64,000 bases of DNA from Paenibacillus endophyticus (GCF_014192395.1 NZ_JACHXW010000033.1:1-64000), one strand, 5' to 3'; shown: positions 24,953-34,536, counted from the stretch's first letter. Notes: generated from the sequence alone by a model not told the origin. Made by a program: numbers and translations.

Positions 24953-24985
24953 CCCCTTGAATCCGTCAGGTTTCAAGGGGTTCGT
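24953..24985 (+). terminator. Hairpin after rplL
   Basis: CCCCTTGAA (24953-24961) pairs perfectly with TTCAAGGGG (24972-24980); the following TTCGTTGT is a poor T-tail, so termination may be partial. Confidence 0.5.
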
Positions 24986-24993
24986 TGTATGTT

Positions 24994-25043
24994 AAAGGAT
25001 AAGAATGTATAAATGAAAAGACTTATACATTCTTATCTTTCAA
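24994..25043 (+). terminator. Second long hairpin between rplL and ybxB
   Basis: About 18 base pairs between 24995-25012 and 25023-25040 (one G-U pair) with a 10-nt loop, with a short T-rich end. Two stacked hairpins after rplL suggest strong reduction of readthrough into ybxB. Confidence 0.6.
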
Positions 25044-25122
25044 CGCGAGTTTAGCCTTTCGTGCGTAAGGATGACAGCTAAATGTTTGAAGAAGTTTTGG
25101 AATAACGGGAGAGTGATGAATT

Positions 25123-25722
25123 ATGTCGAATCACTATTACTCACAAAGCCCGGACGTGAAACATAATCGTCAGGTTCATGAAGTGTCACTACGAGGCTTT
25201 TCTTTTCGGTTTATGACAGATACAGGCGTATTCTCGAAATCGGGTGTCGATTATGGGAGTCAGGTATTGATTGATGCGATTGAGATCAGTACAAATGCTA
25301 ACGTTCTCGATGTCGGCTGCGGCTACGGTCCAATCGGATTGACTTCAGCCAAGCTTGCAGAACTTGGGCATGTAACAATGATTGATATAAATGAAAGAGC
25401 GGTACAGCTCTCGATAGAAAATGCAAAGCTTAACCAGCTTACGAACGTAACGGTTCTGCAGAGCGACTTATTCGTAGCAGTCAAAGGTAAAACGTTTGAT
25501 GTGATCGTGACCAATCCGCCCATCCGCGCAGGTAAAACCGTTGTTCACCGCATATTTGAAGAAGGTTTTGAATTGCTTGAGCCCGGTGGCAGCATGTGGG
25601 TCGTCATTCAGAAGAAACAAGGCGCGCCTTCGGCAAAAGCAAAGCTGGAGTCGCTGTTCGCAGATGTTGAGGAAGTTACGAAGGATAAGGGCTACCGCAT
25701 TTTCCGTGCTGTAAAAGGATAG
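25123..25722 (+). CDS. ybxB: YbxB, class I SAM-dependent rRNA methyltransferase (RsmC-like)
   Basis: The 199-residue protein has the SAM-binding motif LDVGCGYGPIG, the acidic ribose-binding MIDINERAV and the catalytic VTNPPIRAGK (NPP motif of N-methyltransferases). It resembles RsmC, which methylates G1207 of 16S rRNA, but is shorter, having only the catalytic domain. The position between rplL and rpoB is conserved in Bacillales. Confidence 0.93.
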   Translation: MSNHYYSQSPDVKHNRQVHEVSLRGFSFRFMTDTGVFSKSGVDYGSQVLIDAIEISTNANVLDVGCGYGPIGLTSAKLAELGHVTMIDINERAVQLSIENAKLNQLTNVTVLQSDLFVAVKGKTFDVIVTNPPIRAGKTVVHRIFEEGFELLEPGGSMWVVIQKKQGAPSAKAKLESLFADVEEVTKDKGYRIFRAVKG

Positions 25723-25780
25723 GAAAAATAGACAAATGCTGTTTTGAAAATATCTTTGAAAACGGAATAAAAATTATTGA

Positions 25781-25861
25781 CTTGACATTTTAGATATGGT
25801 AAAATTATAAAATGTCAGCATTAAATTGGGCTCGATCTCTTTAGTTAACTAAAATGTCAAG
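25781..25861. repeat. Inverted repeats overlapping the rpoBC promoter
   Basis: CTTGACATTTTAG (25781-25793) is an exact inverted copy of CTAAAATGTCAAG (25849-25861), and the 9-bp core TAAAATGTC occurs again at 25808-25816. The left arm contains the -35 box, so the arms look like binding sites for a regulator rather than an RNA hairpin. Confidence 0.65.
25782..25811 (+). promoter_or_regulatory. Promoter upstream of rpoBC
   Basis: Perfect TTGACA (25782-25787) and TATAAA (25806-25811, 18-bp spacer). The promoter sits inside inverted repeats that share TAAAATGTC. The remaining ~290 bp to rpoB are an AT-rich leader with no gene that I can support. Confidence 0.65.
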
Positions 25862-26106
25862 TGTAAATTTAAAGCGCGGAATGCATAAGTTTTACACATT
25901 TGACGTATAATGTTTACGTTTTGGGCAAAATTATTTGATATGAGACTATCACGGCCGCGCTGTGATTGGTTAACTGCCGGAACATGCTCTTTTTTCGAAC
26001 TATTCGATAAGGGCTTTTCTTTATTTGACTATATAGGCGGCTGGTCCGTTTATAGTGACGCAGTGATTATCGATGCTGTGATACAGACATGAGGGGTGAG
26101 GTTAAG

Positions 26107-29100
26107 TTGGCAGGACAACTTGTTCAGTATGGTCGGCGCGCGCGCAGAAGCTACGCCAGGATCAACGAGGTGCTGGAAGTCCCGAACCTGATTGAAATCC
26201 AACAAAAATCGTATGAGAAGTTTTTGGACAGCGATCTAATCGAACTGTTCCAAGACATTTCTCCGATTTCGGACTTTACGGGCAATCTATCGCTTGAGTT
26301 TATCGACTATAGCTTAGGCGAACCGAAATATTCGGTCGATGAATCAAAAGAGCGCGACGTGACGTATGCGGCTCCTTTACGCGTTAAGGTGCGACTTTTC
26401 AATAAGGAGACCGGCGAAGTAAAGGAACAAGAAGTTTTCATGGGTGATTTCCCGCTTATGACAGAGACTGGCACGTTTATTATTAACGGGGCTGAGCGTG
26501 TCATAGTTAGCCAATTGGTTCGATCCCCGAGTGTGTACTTCAGCACGAAGGTCGATAAAAACGGGAAGAAAAACTACACGGCTACGGTTATACCTAACCG
26601 CGGCGCTTGGCTAGAGCTTGAAACAGATGCGAAAGATATCATCTACGTACGTATTGACCGGACCCGGAAAATTCCGGTAACGGTGCTTTTGCGTTCGTTA
26701 GGCTTCGGTACTGACGCTGAAATTCTAGAACTGCTAGGACATGATGAGTACATTCGCAACACGCTTGACAAAGATAATACGGATTCCACGGAGAAAGCGC
26801 TGATAGAAATTTATGAGCGTCTTCGTCCAGGCGAGCCTCCGACTTTGGACAATGCGAAGAGCTTGCTTGTGGCTCGCTTCTTTGACCCGAAACGTTATGA
26901 CTTGGCCAATGTAGGCCGTTACAAAATAAACAAAAAGCTCCACATCAAGAACCGTTTGTTTAATCAGCGGCTAGCGGAAAATCTAGTTGACCCTACGACA
27001 GGCGAGATTATCGCTGAATCGGGACAAATGATTGACCGTCGCTTGCTTGATGAAATTCTCGAGAAGCTTGAGAAGGATGTTGGCTTCAAGACGTACCACG
27101 TTGCAAACGGCGTATTGGATGCTGATAGTATTCCTCTACAAACGATCAGCGTATTCTCGCCATATGACGAAAGCAAAGTAATTAAAGTAATAGCGAATGG
27201 CATTATTGATAAATCCGTTAAGCACATTACGCCTGCGGATATCATTTCTTCCATTAACTACTTTATTAATTTGCTGCACGGCGTAGGAAGCACGGATGAT
27301 ATCGATCATCTTGGTAACCGTCGTCTGCGTTCGGTAGGTGAGCTGCTTCAAAATCAATTCCGTATCGGTTTGTCTCGTATGGAGCGCGTAGTGCGCGAGA
27401 GAATGTCCATTCAAGACGCGAATGCGATTACGCCGCAAGCGCTAATCAACATTCGTCCGGTTATTGCTTCTATAAAAGAGTTCTTCGGCTCCTCGCAGCT
27501 GTCTCAATTTATGGACCAAACGAATCCGCTTGCTGAATTGACACATAAACGTCGTCTATCTGCACTCGGACCCGGTGGTTTGACTCGGGAACGCGCGGGA
27601 TTTGAAGTGCGTGACGTCCATCACTCCCACTATGGGCGGATGTGTCCGATCGAGACGCCAGAGGGACCGAATATCGGTTTGATCAACTCCTTGTCATCGT
27701 TCGCCCGCATTAACGAATATGGCTTCATTGAAGCGCCATACCGTTGGGTTGATCCGAAAACAGGAATCGTAACTGAGCAAATCGCGTACTTGACTGCCGA
27801 CGAGGAAGACAACTACGTAATCGCGCAAGCGAATGCGAAGCTTACTCCGGAAGACAAGTTTGCCGAAGAAAACACGATTGTTCGTTACAACAAGCAAGCT
27901 GATAACATCCTGACTATGCCTAGCGATCGCGTTGACTACATGGACGTATCTCCTAAGCAGGTAGTATCTGTTGCGACAGCGTTAATTCCGTTCCTGGAAA
28001 ACGATGACTCCAACCGTGCCCTCATGGGATCGAACATGCAACGTCAAGCGGTTCCACTACTTATTCCTAGATCTCCGCTTGTTGGTACGGGTATGGAGCA
28101 TAAGGCTGCGAAGGATTCAGGCGTTTGTATCGTTGCCAAGCATGACGGCGTCATTGAGCGTTCGTCCGCGAATGAGATCTGGCTGCGCCGCGTTGAACAA
28201 ATCGACGGCAAGCCGGTTACTGGCGACCTTGTGAAACATAAGCTGCACAAGTTTATGCGATCAAACCAAGGAACGTGCATCAATCAGCGCCCGCTTGTAC
28301 GCAAAGGCGATGTAATCAAGAAAGGTGATATCCTTGCGGATGGACCTTCCACTGAAAAGGGCGAATTGGCTCTTGGACGCAACGTAGTCGTTGCATTCAT
28401 GACGTGGGAAGGGTACAACTATGAGGATGCGATCCTGCTTAGCGAGAAACTTGTGAAAGAAGATGTTTATACATCGATTCACATCGAGGAATATGAGTCC
28501 GAGGCTCGTGACACGAAGCTTGGACCGGAAGAAATCACACGCGACATCCCGAACGTTGGCGAAGAAGCTCTTCGCAACCTAGATGAGCGCGGAATCATTC
28601 GTGTCGGTGCTGAAATCGGTGCTGGCGATATCCTGGTTGGTAAAGTAACGCCGAAGGGTGTAACGGAGCTGACTGCGGAAGAACGTTTGCTTCATGCGAT
28701 CTTCGGTGAGAAGGCTCGTGAGGTTCGTGATACTTCGCTCCGCGTACCGCATGGTACAGACGGTATCGTTGTTGACGTGAAAGTCTTTACTCGGGAGAAC
28801 GGCGATGAGCTTCCACCAGGCGTTAACCAATTGGTACGTGCTTACATTGCTCAAAAACGGAAAATTTCCGAAGGCGACAAAATGGCCGGCCGACATGGTA
28901 ACAAAGGGGTTATCGCCCGTATTATGCCTGAAGAAGATATGCCTTTCCTTCCAGATGGTACACCAGTCGAGGTTGTTCTTAACCCGCTCGGCGTTCCGTC
29001 ACGGATGAATATCGGTCAGGCACTTGAAGTTCACTTAGGTATGGCTTGTAAGCATCTTGGCATTCATGCTGCAACACCAGTATTCGATGGTGCGCGCGAG

Positions 29101-29658
29101 AATGACGTTTTCGATACGATGGAAGAAGCAGGCATGCAGCGTAACGGTAAAACCGTACTGTATGATGGACGGACAGGAGAAAACTTCGAACGTGAAGTTA
29201 CAGTTGGGGTCATGTATATGATCAAACTGGCGCACATGGTCGATGATAAAATTCATGCCCGTTCAACTGGACCTTACTCGCTCGTTACGCAACAACCACT
29301 CGGTGGTAAAGCCCAATTCGGCGGACAACGTTTCGGGGAGATGGAGGTATGGGCGCTTGAGGCATATGGCGCTGCATACACGCTTCAAGAAATCTTGACG
29401 GTGAAATCCGATGACGTGGTTGGTCGTGTCAAAACGTACGAGTCAATCGTCAAAGGCGAGAATGTTCCAGAACCAGGCGTTCCTGAATCGTTCAAAGTTT
29501 TGATCAAAGAGCTTCAAAGCTTGGGTATGGATGTTAAAATTCTATCCGAGAACGAAGAAGAGATCGAGATGAAAGAAATGGACGATGAAGACGAAGCTAC
29601 AGGTGATAAGCTCAACCTCAATATAGAAGGTGCCGAGGTCGGCGCTGCTACTGAATAA
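26107..29658 (+). CDS. rpoB: RNA polymerase beta subunit
   Basis: The 1183-residue protein is a full-length RpoB, colinear with B. subtilis RpoB from the N-terminal GQLVQYGRRARRSYARI to the C-terminal PGVPESFKVLIKELQSLGMD. The rifampicin-binding region (FFGSSQLSQFMDQTN to THKRRLSAL, about 459-486) shows Gln467, Asp470, His480 and Ser485 as in sensitive strains. The TTG at 26107 matches the family N-terminus; the frame extends back to ATG 26089, but that is overlapped by the GTGAGG ribosome binding site region. rpoC follows after 95 nt. Confidence 0.97.
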   Translation: MAGQLVQYGRRARRSYARINEVLEVPNLIEIQQKSYEKFLDSDLIELFQDISPISDFTGNLSLEFIDYSLGEPKYSVDESKERDVTYAAPLRVKVRLFNKETGEVKEQEVFMGDFPLMTETGTFIINGAERVIVSQLVRSPSVYFSTKVDKNGKKNYTATVIPNRGAWLELETDAKDIIYVRIDRTRKIPVTVLLRSLGFGTDAEILELLGHDEYIRNTLDKDNTDSTEKALIEIYERLRPGEPPTLDNAKSLLVARFFDPKRYDLANVGRYKINKKLHIKNRLFNQRLAENLVDPTTGEIIAESGQMIDRRLLDEILEKLEKDVGFKTYHVANGVLDADSIPLQTISVFSPYDESKVIKVIANGIIDKSVKHITPADIISSINYFINLLHGVGSTDDIDHLGNRRLRSVGELLQNQFRIGLSRMERVVRERMSIQDANAITPQALINIRPVIASIKEFFGSSQLSQFMDQTNPLAELTHKRRLSALGPGGLTRERAGFEVRDVHHSHYGRMCPIETPEGPNIGLINSLSSFARINEYGFIEAPYRWVDPKTGIVTEQIAYLTADEEDNYVIAQANAKLTPEDKFAEENTIVRYNKQADNILTMPSDRVDYMDVSPKQVVSVATALIPFLENDDSNRALMGSNMQRQAVPLLIPRSPLVGTGMEHKAAKDSGVCIVAKHDGVIERSSANEIWLRRVEQIDGKPVTGDLVKHKLHKFMRSNQGTCINQRPLVRKGDVIKKGDILADGPSTEKGELALGRNVVVAFMTWEGYNYEDAILLSEKLVKEDVYTSIHIEEYESEARDTKLGPEEITRDIPNVGEEALRNLDERGIIRVGAEIGAGDILVGKVTPKGVTELTAEERLLHAIFGEKAREVRDTSLRVPHGTDGIVVDVKVFTRENGDELPPGVNQLVRAYIAQKRKISEGDKMAGRHGNKGVIARIMPEEDMPFLPDGTPVEVVLNPLGVPSRMNIGQALEVHLGMACKHLGIHAATPVFDGARENDVFDTMEEAGMQRNGKTVLYDGRTGENFEREVTVGVMYMIKLAHMVDDKIHARSTGPYSLVTQQPLGGKAQFGGQRFGEMEVWALEAYGAAYTLQEILTVKSDDVVGRVKTYESIVKGENVPEPGVPESFKVLIKELQSLGMDVKILSENEEEIEMKEMDDEDEATGDKLNLNIEGAEVGAATE

Positions 29659-29753
29659 ACTAGTTGCTGGATTCCGTCGCATGGTCACGCGCCTATGACG
29701 GAATCTAGCTGATTAGATAGACATTGTCATACATGACGGAGGAGGGTTGCTCC

Positions 29754-32700
29754 TTGTTGGACGTGAACAACTTCGAGTATATGAAAATCGGTCTGGCATC
29801 GCCGGATAAAATTCGCTCGTGGTCCCGCGGAGAAGTTAAGAAACCGGAGACGATCAACTATAGGACCTTAAAGCCGGAGAAGGAAGGTCTCTTCTGCGAG
29901 AAAATTTTCGGACCTACAAAAGACTGGGAATGTCATTGCGGCAAATACAAACGTGTACGCTATAAAGGTGTCGTTTGTGATCGCTGTGGCGTAGAAGTAA
30001 CACGCGCTAAAGTACGTCGCGAGCGCATGGGTCACATTGAATTGGCTGCACCAGTTTCCCACATTTGGTATTTCAAAGGGATTCCAAGCCGCATGGGTCT
30101 TGCGCTGGATATGTCCCCTCGTTCGCTCGAGGAGATCATTTACTTTGCATCCTATGTGGTTACTGATCCAGGTGATACGCCGCTTGAGAAAAAACAACTC
30201 CTTTCGGAGAAAGAATACCGCAGCTACCGGGAGAAATACGGGTATGGTTTTCATGCTGGTATGGGCGCCGAAGCTGTCAAAAAGCTTTTGCAGGACATCG
30301 ACGTTGATAAAGAGCTAGAGCAACTGAAGGAAGAGCTGCGTACGGCTCAAGGCCAACGCCGCAACCGTGCGATTAAGCGTCTGGAAGTCGTAGAAGCATT
30401 CCGCAACTCCGGCAACGAGCCGGAATGGATGATTCTTGACGTGCTTCCTGTCATTCCTCCTGAGCTTCGTCCTATGGTTCAGCTTGATGGCGGACGATTC
30501 GCGACATCCGATCTTAATGATCTGTATCGCCGTGTTATTAACCGTAACAACCGTCTGAAGAGACTGCTAGACCTAGGCGCTCCTGACATCATCGTTCAGA
30601 ATGAAAAACGGATGCTGCAGGAAGCGGTTGACGCGTTGATCGATAATGGTCGTCGCGGTCGTCCCGTAACTGGTCCTGGTAACCGTCCGCTTAAATCCCT
30701 CAGCCATATGCTGAAAGGTAAGCAAGGACGTTTCCGTCAGAACTTGCTCGGTAAACGGGTTGACTACTCTGGTCGTTCGGTTATCGTAGTAGGTCCAAAC
30801 TTGAAAATGTTCCAGTGCGGCCTTCCGAAGGAAATGGCACTAGAATTGTTCAAGCCTTTCGTTATGAAAGAGCTTGTTAATAAAGGCTTGGCGCATAACA
30901 TCAAGAGCGCGAAGCGCAAAGTTGAACGCGTAAGCCCTGAGGTGTGGGACGTTCTTGAGGAAGTTATTAAAGAACACCCGGTACTGCTTAACCGTGCCCC
31001 GACGCTTCATAGACTAGGTATTCAAGCATTTGAACCTATTCTGGTAGAAGGTCGCGCAATTAAGCTTCATCCGCTCGTATGTACAGCGTACAACGCTGAC
31101 TTCGACGGTGACCAAATGGCCGTTCACGTTCCGTTGTCTGCTGAAGCACAAGCGGAAGCTCGCTTGCTGATGCTTGCATCAGGCAATATTCTTAACCCGA
31201 AAGACGGCAAACCGGTCGTTACTCCTTCACAGGATATGGTTCTAGGAAGCTTCTACTTAACGATGGATAACAAAGAAGCCAAAGGCAGTGGTTCCGTATT
31301 CGGTACCATTAACGAGGCCATCTCTGCTTACCAACGTGGTATCGTTTCCTTGCACGCTAGAATTTTCATTCCAGTTCGCGTGCTCAAAAAAGTTAATTTC
31401 ACCGAGCAACAACAAAACTCGCTACTCGTAACAACGGTTGGTAAAGTAATCTTCAATGAAATTTTCCCGGAAGATTTCCCTTACATCAACGAAGCTACGA
31501 AAACGAATTTGCTGCACGGTACACCTGACAAATATTTCGTCTACGAAAAAGGTGCCGATCTTCCAAAGTTCTTGGATGCTATCGAAACGCCAGGTGCGGT
31601 AGGTAAGGACTATCTTGCATTAGTCATTGCAGAATGCTTCCGCCAATACCACACAACGCTAACAGCGATGCTTCTTGACCGCATTAAGCAGCTGGGCTTT
31701 ACGTACTCGACTAAGGCTGGTATTACGATCGGCGTTTCCGACGTAATCATTCCGGTTGAGAAAGACGAGATCATGAAGCGCTCCGATGAGAAGGTATCTA
31801 CCGTTATGAATCAATACCGTCGTGGTTTGATTACGAACGAAGAGCGTTATGACCGTATCATCAGCATTTGGAGCAAATGTAAGGACGAAATCACCGAAGT
31901 TCTTATGAAGTCGATGGATCGTTACAATAACATTATGCTCATGGTAGACTCCAAAGCACGGGGTAACAAATCACAAATTACACAGCTTGGTGGTATGCGT
32001 GGTCTGATGGCCAATCCATCCGGTCGTATCATCGAGTTGCCAATTAAATCGAACTTCCGTGAAGGCCTAACGGTACTCGAGTACTTTATCTCGACTCACG
32101 GAGCGCGTAAAGGTTTGGCGGATACAGCACTTCGGACTGCCGATTCCGGTTACCTGACTCGTCGACTTGTTGACGTTGCTCAAGACGTAATCGTGCGGGA
32201 AGAAGATTGTGGTACGGATAAAGGCTTCTCCGTAAGCAAAATTCAAGACGGTAAAGAGGTTATCGAAGATCTTTATGACCGTATTGAAGGCCGCTATGCG
32301 TTCGAAACCGTTCGTAACCCAAAAACTGGCGAAATCATTGTTAACCGCAGCGAGCTGATTGATTCCAATAAAGCAGATGCGATTATCGATGCCGGCGTAG
32401 AAAAACTGCAAATTCGTTCCGTACTGAGCTGCCGTGCGCGTCATGGCGTATGTAAGATCTGTTACGGCCGTAACCTTGCAACTGGCAAGCACGTTGAGAT
32501 TGGGGAAGCGGTTGGTATTATCGCCGCACAATCCATCGGAGAGCCAGGAACACAGCTGACGATGCGTACGTTCCATACGGGCGGCGTTGCCGGCGATGAT
32601 ATTACACAAGGTTTGCCGCGTATTCAAGAGTTGTTTGAGGCGCGTAATCCGAAAGGTCAAGCGATTATCTCTGAGCTTGACGGTGTAATTAAAGAAATTC

Positions 32701-33380
32701 GCGAAGCGAAGGACCGTCGCGAAATCGAGGTTCAAGGCGAAGCGGAATCGAAAGTGTATGCAGTTACCTATGGATCGCGTATTCGCGTAACGCAAGGTCA
32801 ACAAATCGAAGCCGGCGATGAGCTGACGGATGGTTCGATTGACCCTAAAGATATGCTGCGCATCAAAGGTATCCGTGGCGTTCAAAACTACATTTTGCAA
32901 GAAGTACAGCGCGTTTACCGGAACCAAGGGGTAGAAATCAATGACAAGCACGTTGAGGTCATGATTAAGCAAATGCTCCGGAAAATCCGTATCGTAGACG
33001 CAGGCGGCACAACTCTGCTTCCAGGAGCGTTTGTTGACATTCATGAATATGAGTCTCAGAACCGCACTGCGATCTTTGCAGATTTGGAACCTGCTGTTGC
33101 AAAACCAGTTTTGCTCGGTATTACGAAAGCATCGCTTGAGACAGATTCATTCTTGTCGGCGGCATCCTTCCAAGAAACAACTCGTGTATTGACTGATGCG
33201 GCTATTAAAGGCAAAGTTGACCAGTTGCTTGGACTCAAGGAAAATGTTATTATCGGTAAGTTGATTCCTGCAGGTACGGGAATGGCTCGATACCGTAACA
33301 TTCGCTTTGCTGGCCTAGAAGATGAAGCTACTACTGCAGTTGAAGGGGAATTGGAAACGGAAGCTGTAACTGTCGATTAA
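29754..33380 (+). CDS. rpoC: RNA polymerase beta' subunit
   Basis: The 1208-residue RpoC has the N-terminal zinc ribbon (CHCGKYKRV...CDRCG), the metal-binding catalytic motif NADFDGD at 447-453, and the second zinc site (CRARHGVCKICYG). Of several in-frame starts, TTG 29754, 7 nt after GGAGGAGGG, gives MLDVNNFEYM, which matches B. subtilis. Frames on the opposite strand of up to 325 codons exist but are shadows. Confidence 0.97.
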   Translation: MLDVNNFEYMKIGLASPDKIRSWSRGEVKKPETINYRTLKPEKEGLFCEKIFGPTKDWECHCGKYKRVRYKGVVCDRCGVEVTRAKVRRERMGHIELAAPVSHIWYFKGIPSRMGLALDMSPRSLEEIIYFASYVVTDPGDTPLEKKQLLSEKEYRSYREKYGYGFHAGMGAEAVKKLLQDIDVDKELEQLKEELRTAQGQRRNRAIKRLEVVEAFRNSGNEPEWMILDVLPVIPPELRPMVQLDGGRFATSDLNDLYRRVINRNNRLKRLLDLGAPDIIVQNEKRMLQEAVDALIDNGRRGRPVTGPGNRPLKSLSHMLKGKQGRFRQNLLGKRVDYSGRSVIVVGPNLKMFQCGLPKEMALELFKPFVMKELVNKGLAHNIKSAKRKVERVSPEVWDVLEEVIKEHPVLLNRAPTLHRLGIQAFEPILVEGRAIKLHPLVCTAYNADFDGDQMAVHVPLSAEAQAEARLLMLASGNILNPKDGKPVVTPSQDMVLGSFYLTMDNKEAKGSGSVFGTINEAISAYQRGIVSLHARIFIPVRVLKKVNFTEQQQNSLLVTTVGKVIFNEIFPEDFPYINEATKTNLLHGTPDKYFVYEKGADLPKFLDAIETPGAVGKDYLALVIAECFRQYHTTLTAMLLDRIKQLGFTYSTKAGITIGVSDVIIPVEKDEIMKRSDEKVSTVMNQYRRGLITNEERYDRIISIWSKCKDEITEVLMKSMDRYNNIMLMVDSKARGNKSQITQLGGMRGLMANPSGRIIELPIKSNFREGLTVLEYFISTHGARKGLADTALRTADSGYLTRRLVDVAQDVIVREEDCGTDKGFSVSKIQDGKEVIEDLYDRIEGRYAFETVRNPKTGEIIVNRSELIDSNKADAIIDAGVEKLQIRSVLSCRARHGVCKICYGRNLATGKHVEIGEAVGIIAAQSIGEPGTQLTMRTFHTGGVAGDDITQGLPRIQELFEARNPKGQAIISELDGVIKEIREAKDRREIEVQGEAESKVYAVTYGSRIRVTQGQQIEAGDELTDGSIDPKDMLRIKGIRGVQNYILQEVQRVYRNQGVEINDKHVEVMIKQMLRKIRIVDAGGTTLLPGAFVDIHEYESQNRTAIFADLEPAVAKPVLLGITKASLETDSFLSAASFQETTRVLTDAAIKGKVDQLLGLKENVIIGKLIPAGTGMARYRNIRFAGLEDEATTAVEGELETEAVTVD

Positions 33381-33427
33381 TTGACGGTTGCCGATTGCGT
33401 TCTATGACCGGATACTAAACCATACAG

Positions 33428-33480
33428 AAAGAGCGTAACATCTTCCGCTTTATTTGGAAGCGGAAGATGGCCGCTCTTTT
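33428..33480 (+). terminator. Strong two-part terminator after rpoC
   Basis: An outer stem AAAGAGCG/CGCTCTTT (33428-33435 with 33472-33479) encloses a perfect 12-bp stem (33439-33450 with 33458-33469), ending in TTTT. Confidence 0.9.
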
Positions 33481-33540
33481 GCATGTTTACAGTGTAAATC
33501 TCATTGCTAATTGGTTTGCAAATGATTATCTTGAAGTTTC

Positions 33541-33570
33541 TTGACACAATCACGGTATAGGTGCTATTAT
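33541..33570 (+). promoter_or_regulatory. Promoter of rplGB/str operon
   Basis: Perfect TTGACA (33541-33546) and an extended -10, TGC-TATTAT (33562-33570), with an 18-bp spacer. It lies 50-60 nt upstream of rplGB and after the rpoC terminator, so str-operon expression is uncoupled from rpoBC. Confidence 0.8.
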
Positions 33571-33625
33571 ATCGAAGTGTGCCTAATTGTGTGATCGCTG
33601 AATGGAAGAATTGAAGGTGATTTTC

Positions 33626-33856
33626 ATGCAATTCAAAGTCGGCGCAAAGCAGACTGCCAAGATGCTCGAGCAAGATAGAGCGATTGAAGTCTATGTTGCA
33701 CGAGATGCAGATCCGCAGATGAAAGAGAAGATTGTTCATCTATGTGAGCGGACGGGAGTTCCGGTGAAATGGATCGATTCAATGAATGAGCTTGGGGAAA
33801 CCTGCGGCATTGATATCGGGGCCGCGATGGCAGCGCTCGTAACCGAAGAAGAATAA
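33626..33856 (+). CDS. rplGB: L7Ae-family K-turn-binding ribosomal protein (YbxF/L7Ae-like)
   Basis: The 76-residue protein is of the L7Ae/L30e/S12e family (KVGAKQTAKMLEQDRAIEVYVARDADP...CGIDIGAAMAALV). B. subtilis YbxF at the same locus binds kink-turn RNA. ATG 33626 has AAGGTGA 5 nt upstream and gives the family length; ATG 33602 lacks a ribosome binding site. A 257-nt gap with an AT-rich hairpin follows before rpsL. Confidence 0.92.
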   Translation: MQFKVGAKQTAKMLEQDRAIEVYVARDADPQMKEKIVHLCERTGVPVKWIDSMNELGETCGIDIGAAMAALVTEEE

Positions 33857-34031
33857 TGCAATATCCGTTTTTGTTAGTTGATTATTTAACGATGATTGAC
33901 TGGCGAGAACTTTTGTTTGTTCTTTTATGAACCGCCTGGATCTGTGGGCTTAATTTTAGGTAAAATGTCTACCATACAAGCGTATACGGCTGTTGCTGTC
34001 TTTTGGTGGAAAGAGCTCGTTGCGCAAAAGA

Positions 34032-34077
34032 AATATAAGTTGATTTATAAACAAATGTATTTATAAATGCTTATATT
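34032..34077 (+). repeat. AT-rich inverted repeat in the rpsL leader
   Basis: AATATAAG (34032-34039) and CTTATATT (34070-34077) form outer arms; ATTTATAAA (34043-34051) and TTTATAAAT (34060-34068) form inner arms. It ends about 36 nt before the rpsL start. It may fold in the mRNA just upstream of the ribosome binding site. Confidence 0.6.
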
Positions 34078-34113
34078 CTCAAAAGACATGAATATAAGGA
34101 AGGGGGTGGCAAC

Positions 34114-34536
34114 ATGCCAACTATTAACCAGCTAGTCCGTAAAGGACGCCAAGCGAAAGTCGTTAAATCGAAATCGCCGGCATTGCAAAAAGGTTTCAAT
34201 GCATTGAAACGTGAAGCTACTAACATCAGCGCTCCTCAAAAACGCGGTGTGTGCACTCGTGTAGGTACAATGACTCCAAGGAAACCGAACTCCGCACTTC
34301 GTAAATATGCTCGTGTTCGTTTAACGAACCGTTTAGAGGTTACGGCTTACATTCCTGGTATCGGACACAACTTGCAAGAGCATAGCGTTGTTTTGATCCG
34401 TGGCGGTAAAGTAAAAGACTTAGCAGGAGTACGCTACCATATCGTTCGCGGCGCGCTTGATACTGCAGGTGTTAACAACCGTATGCAAGCTCGTTCGAAA
34501 TACGGTACTAAACGTCCGAAAGTTAAAAAATCATAA
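34114..34536 (+). CDS. rpsL: 30S ribosomal protein S12, with Arg56
   Basis: The 140-residue S12 is at the decoding centre. The loop reads TRVGTMTPRKPNSALRK: the residue that is Lys in B. subtilis (Lys56; Lys42/43 in E. coli) is Arg56 here, coded by AGG at 34279-34281. Lys-to-Arg at this position is a well-known streptomycin-resistance change. Arginine elsewhere in this gene is coded almost only by CGT/CGC, so AGG stands out and is one base from AAG. GGGGGTGG precedes the ATG. First gene of rpsL-rpsG-fusA-tuf. Confidence 0.97.
   Translation: MPTINQLVRKGRQAKVVKSKSPALQKGFNALKREATNISAPQKRGVCTRVGTMTPRKPNSALRKYARVRLTNRLEVTAYIPGIGHNLQEHSVVLIRGGKVKDLAGVRYHIVRGALDTAGVNNRMQARSKYGTKRPKVKKS

Noticed and set aside
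32067..33044. 325-codon open frame on the minus strand inside rpoC
   Set aside because: It is entirely within a conserved gene, has no ribosome binding site and its amino acid composition is that of an antisense shadow of a highly biased gene.
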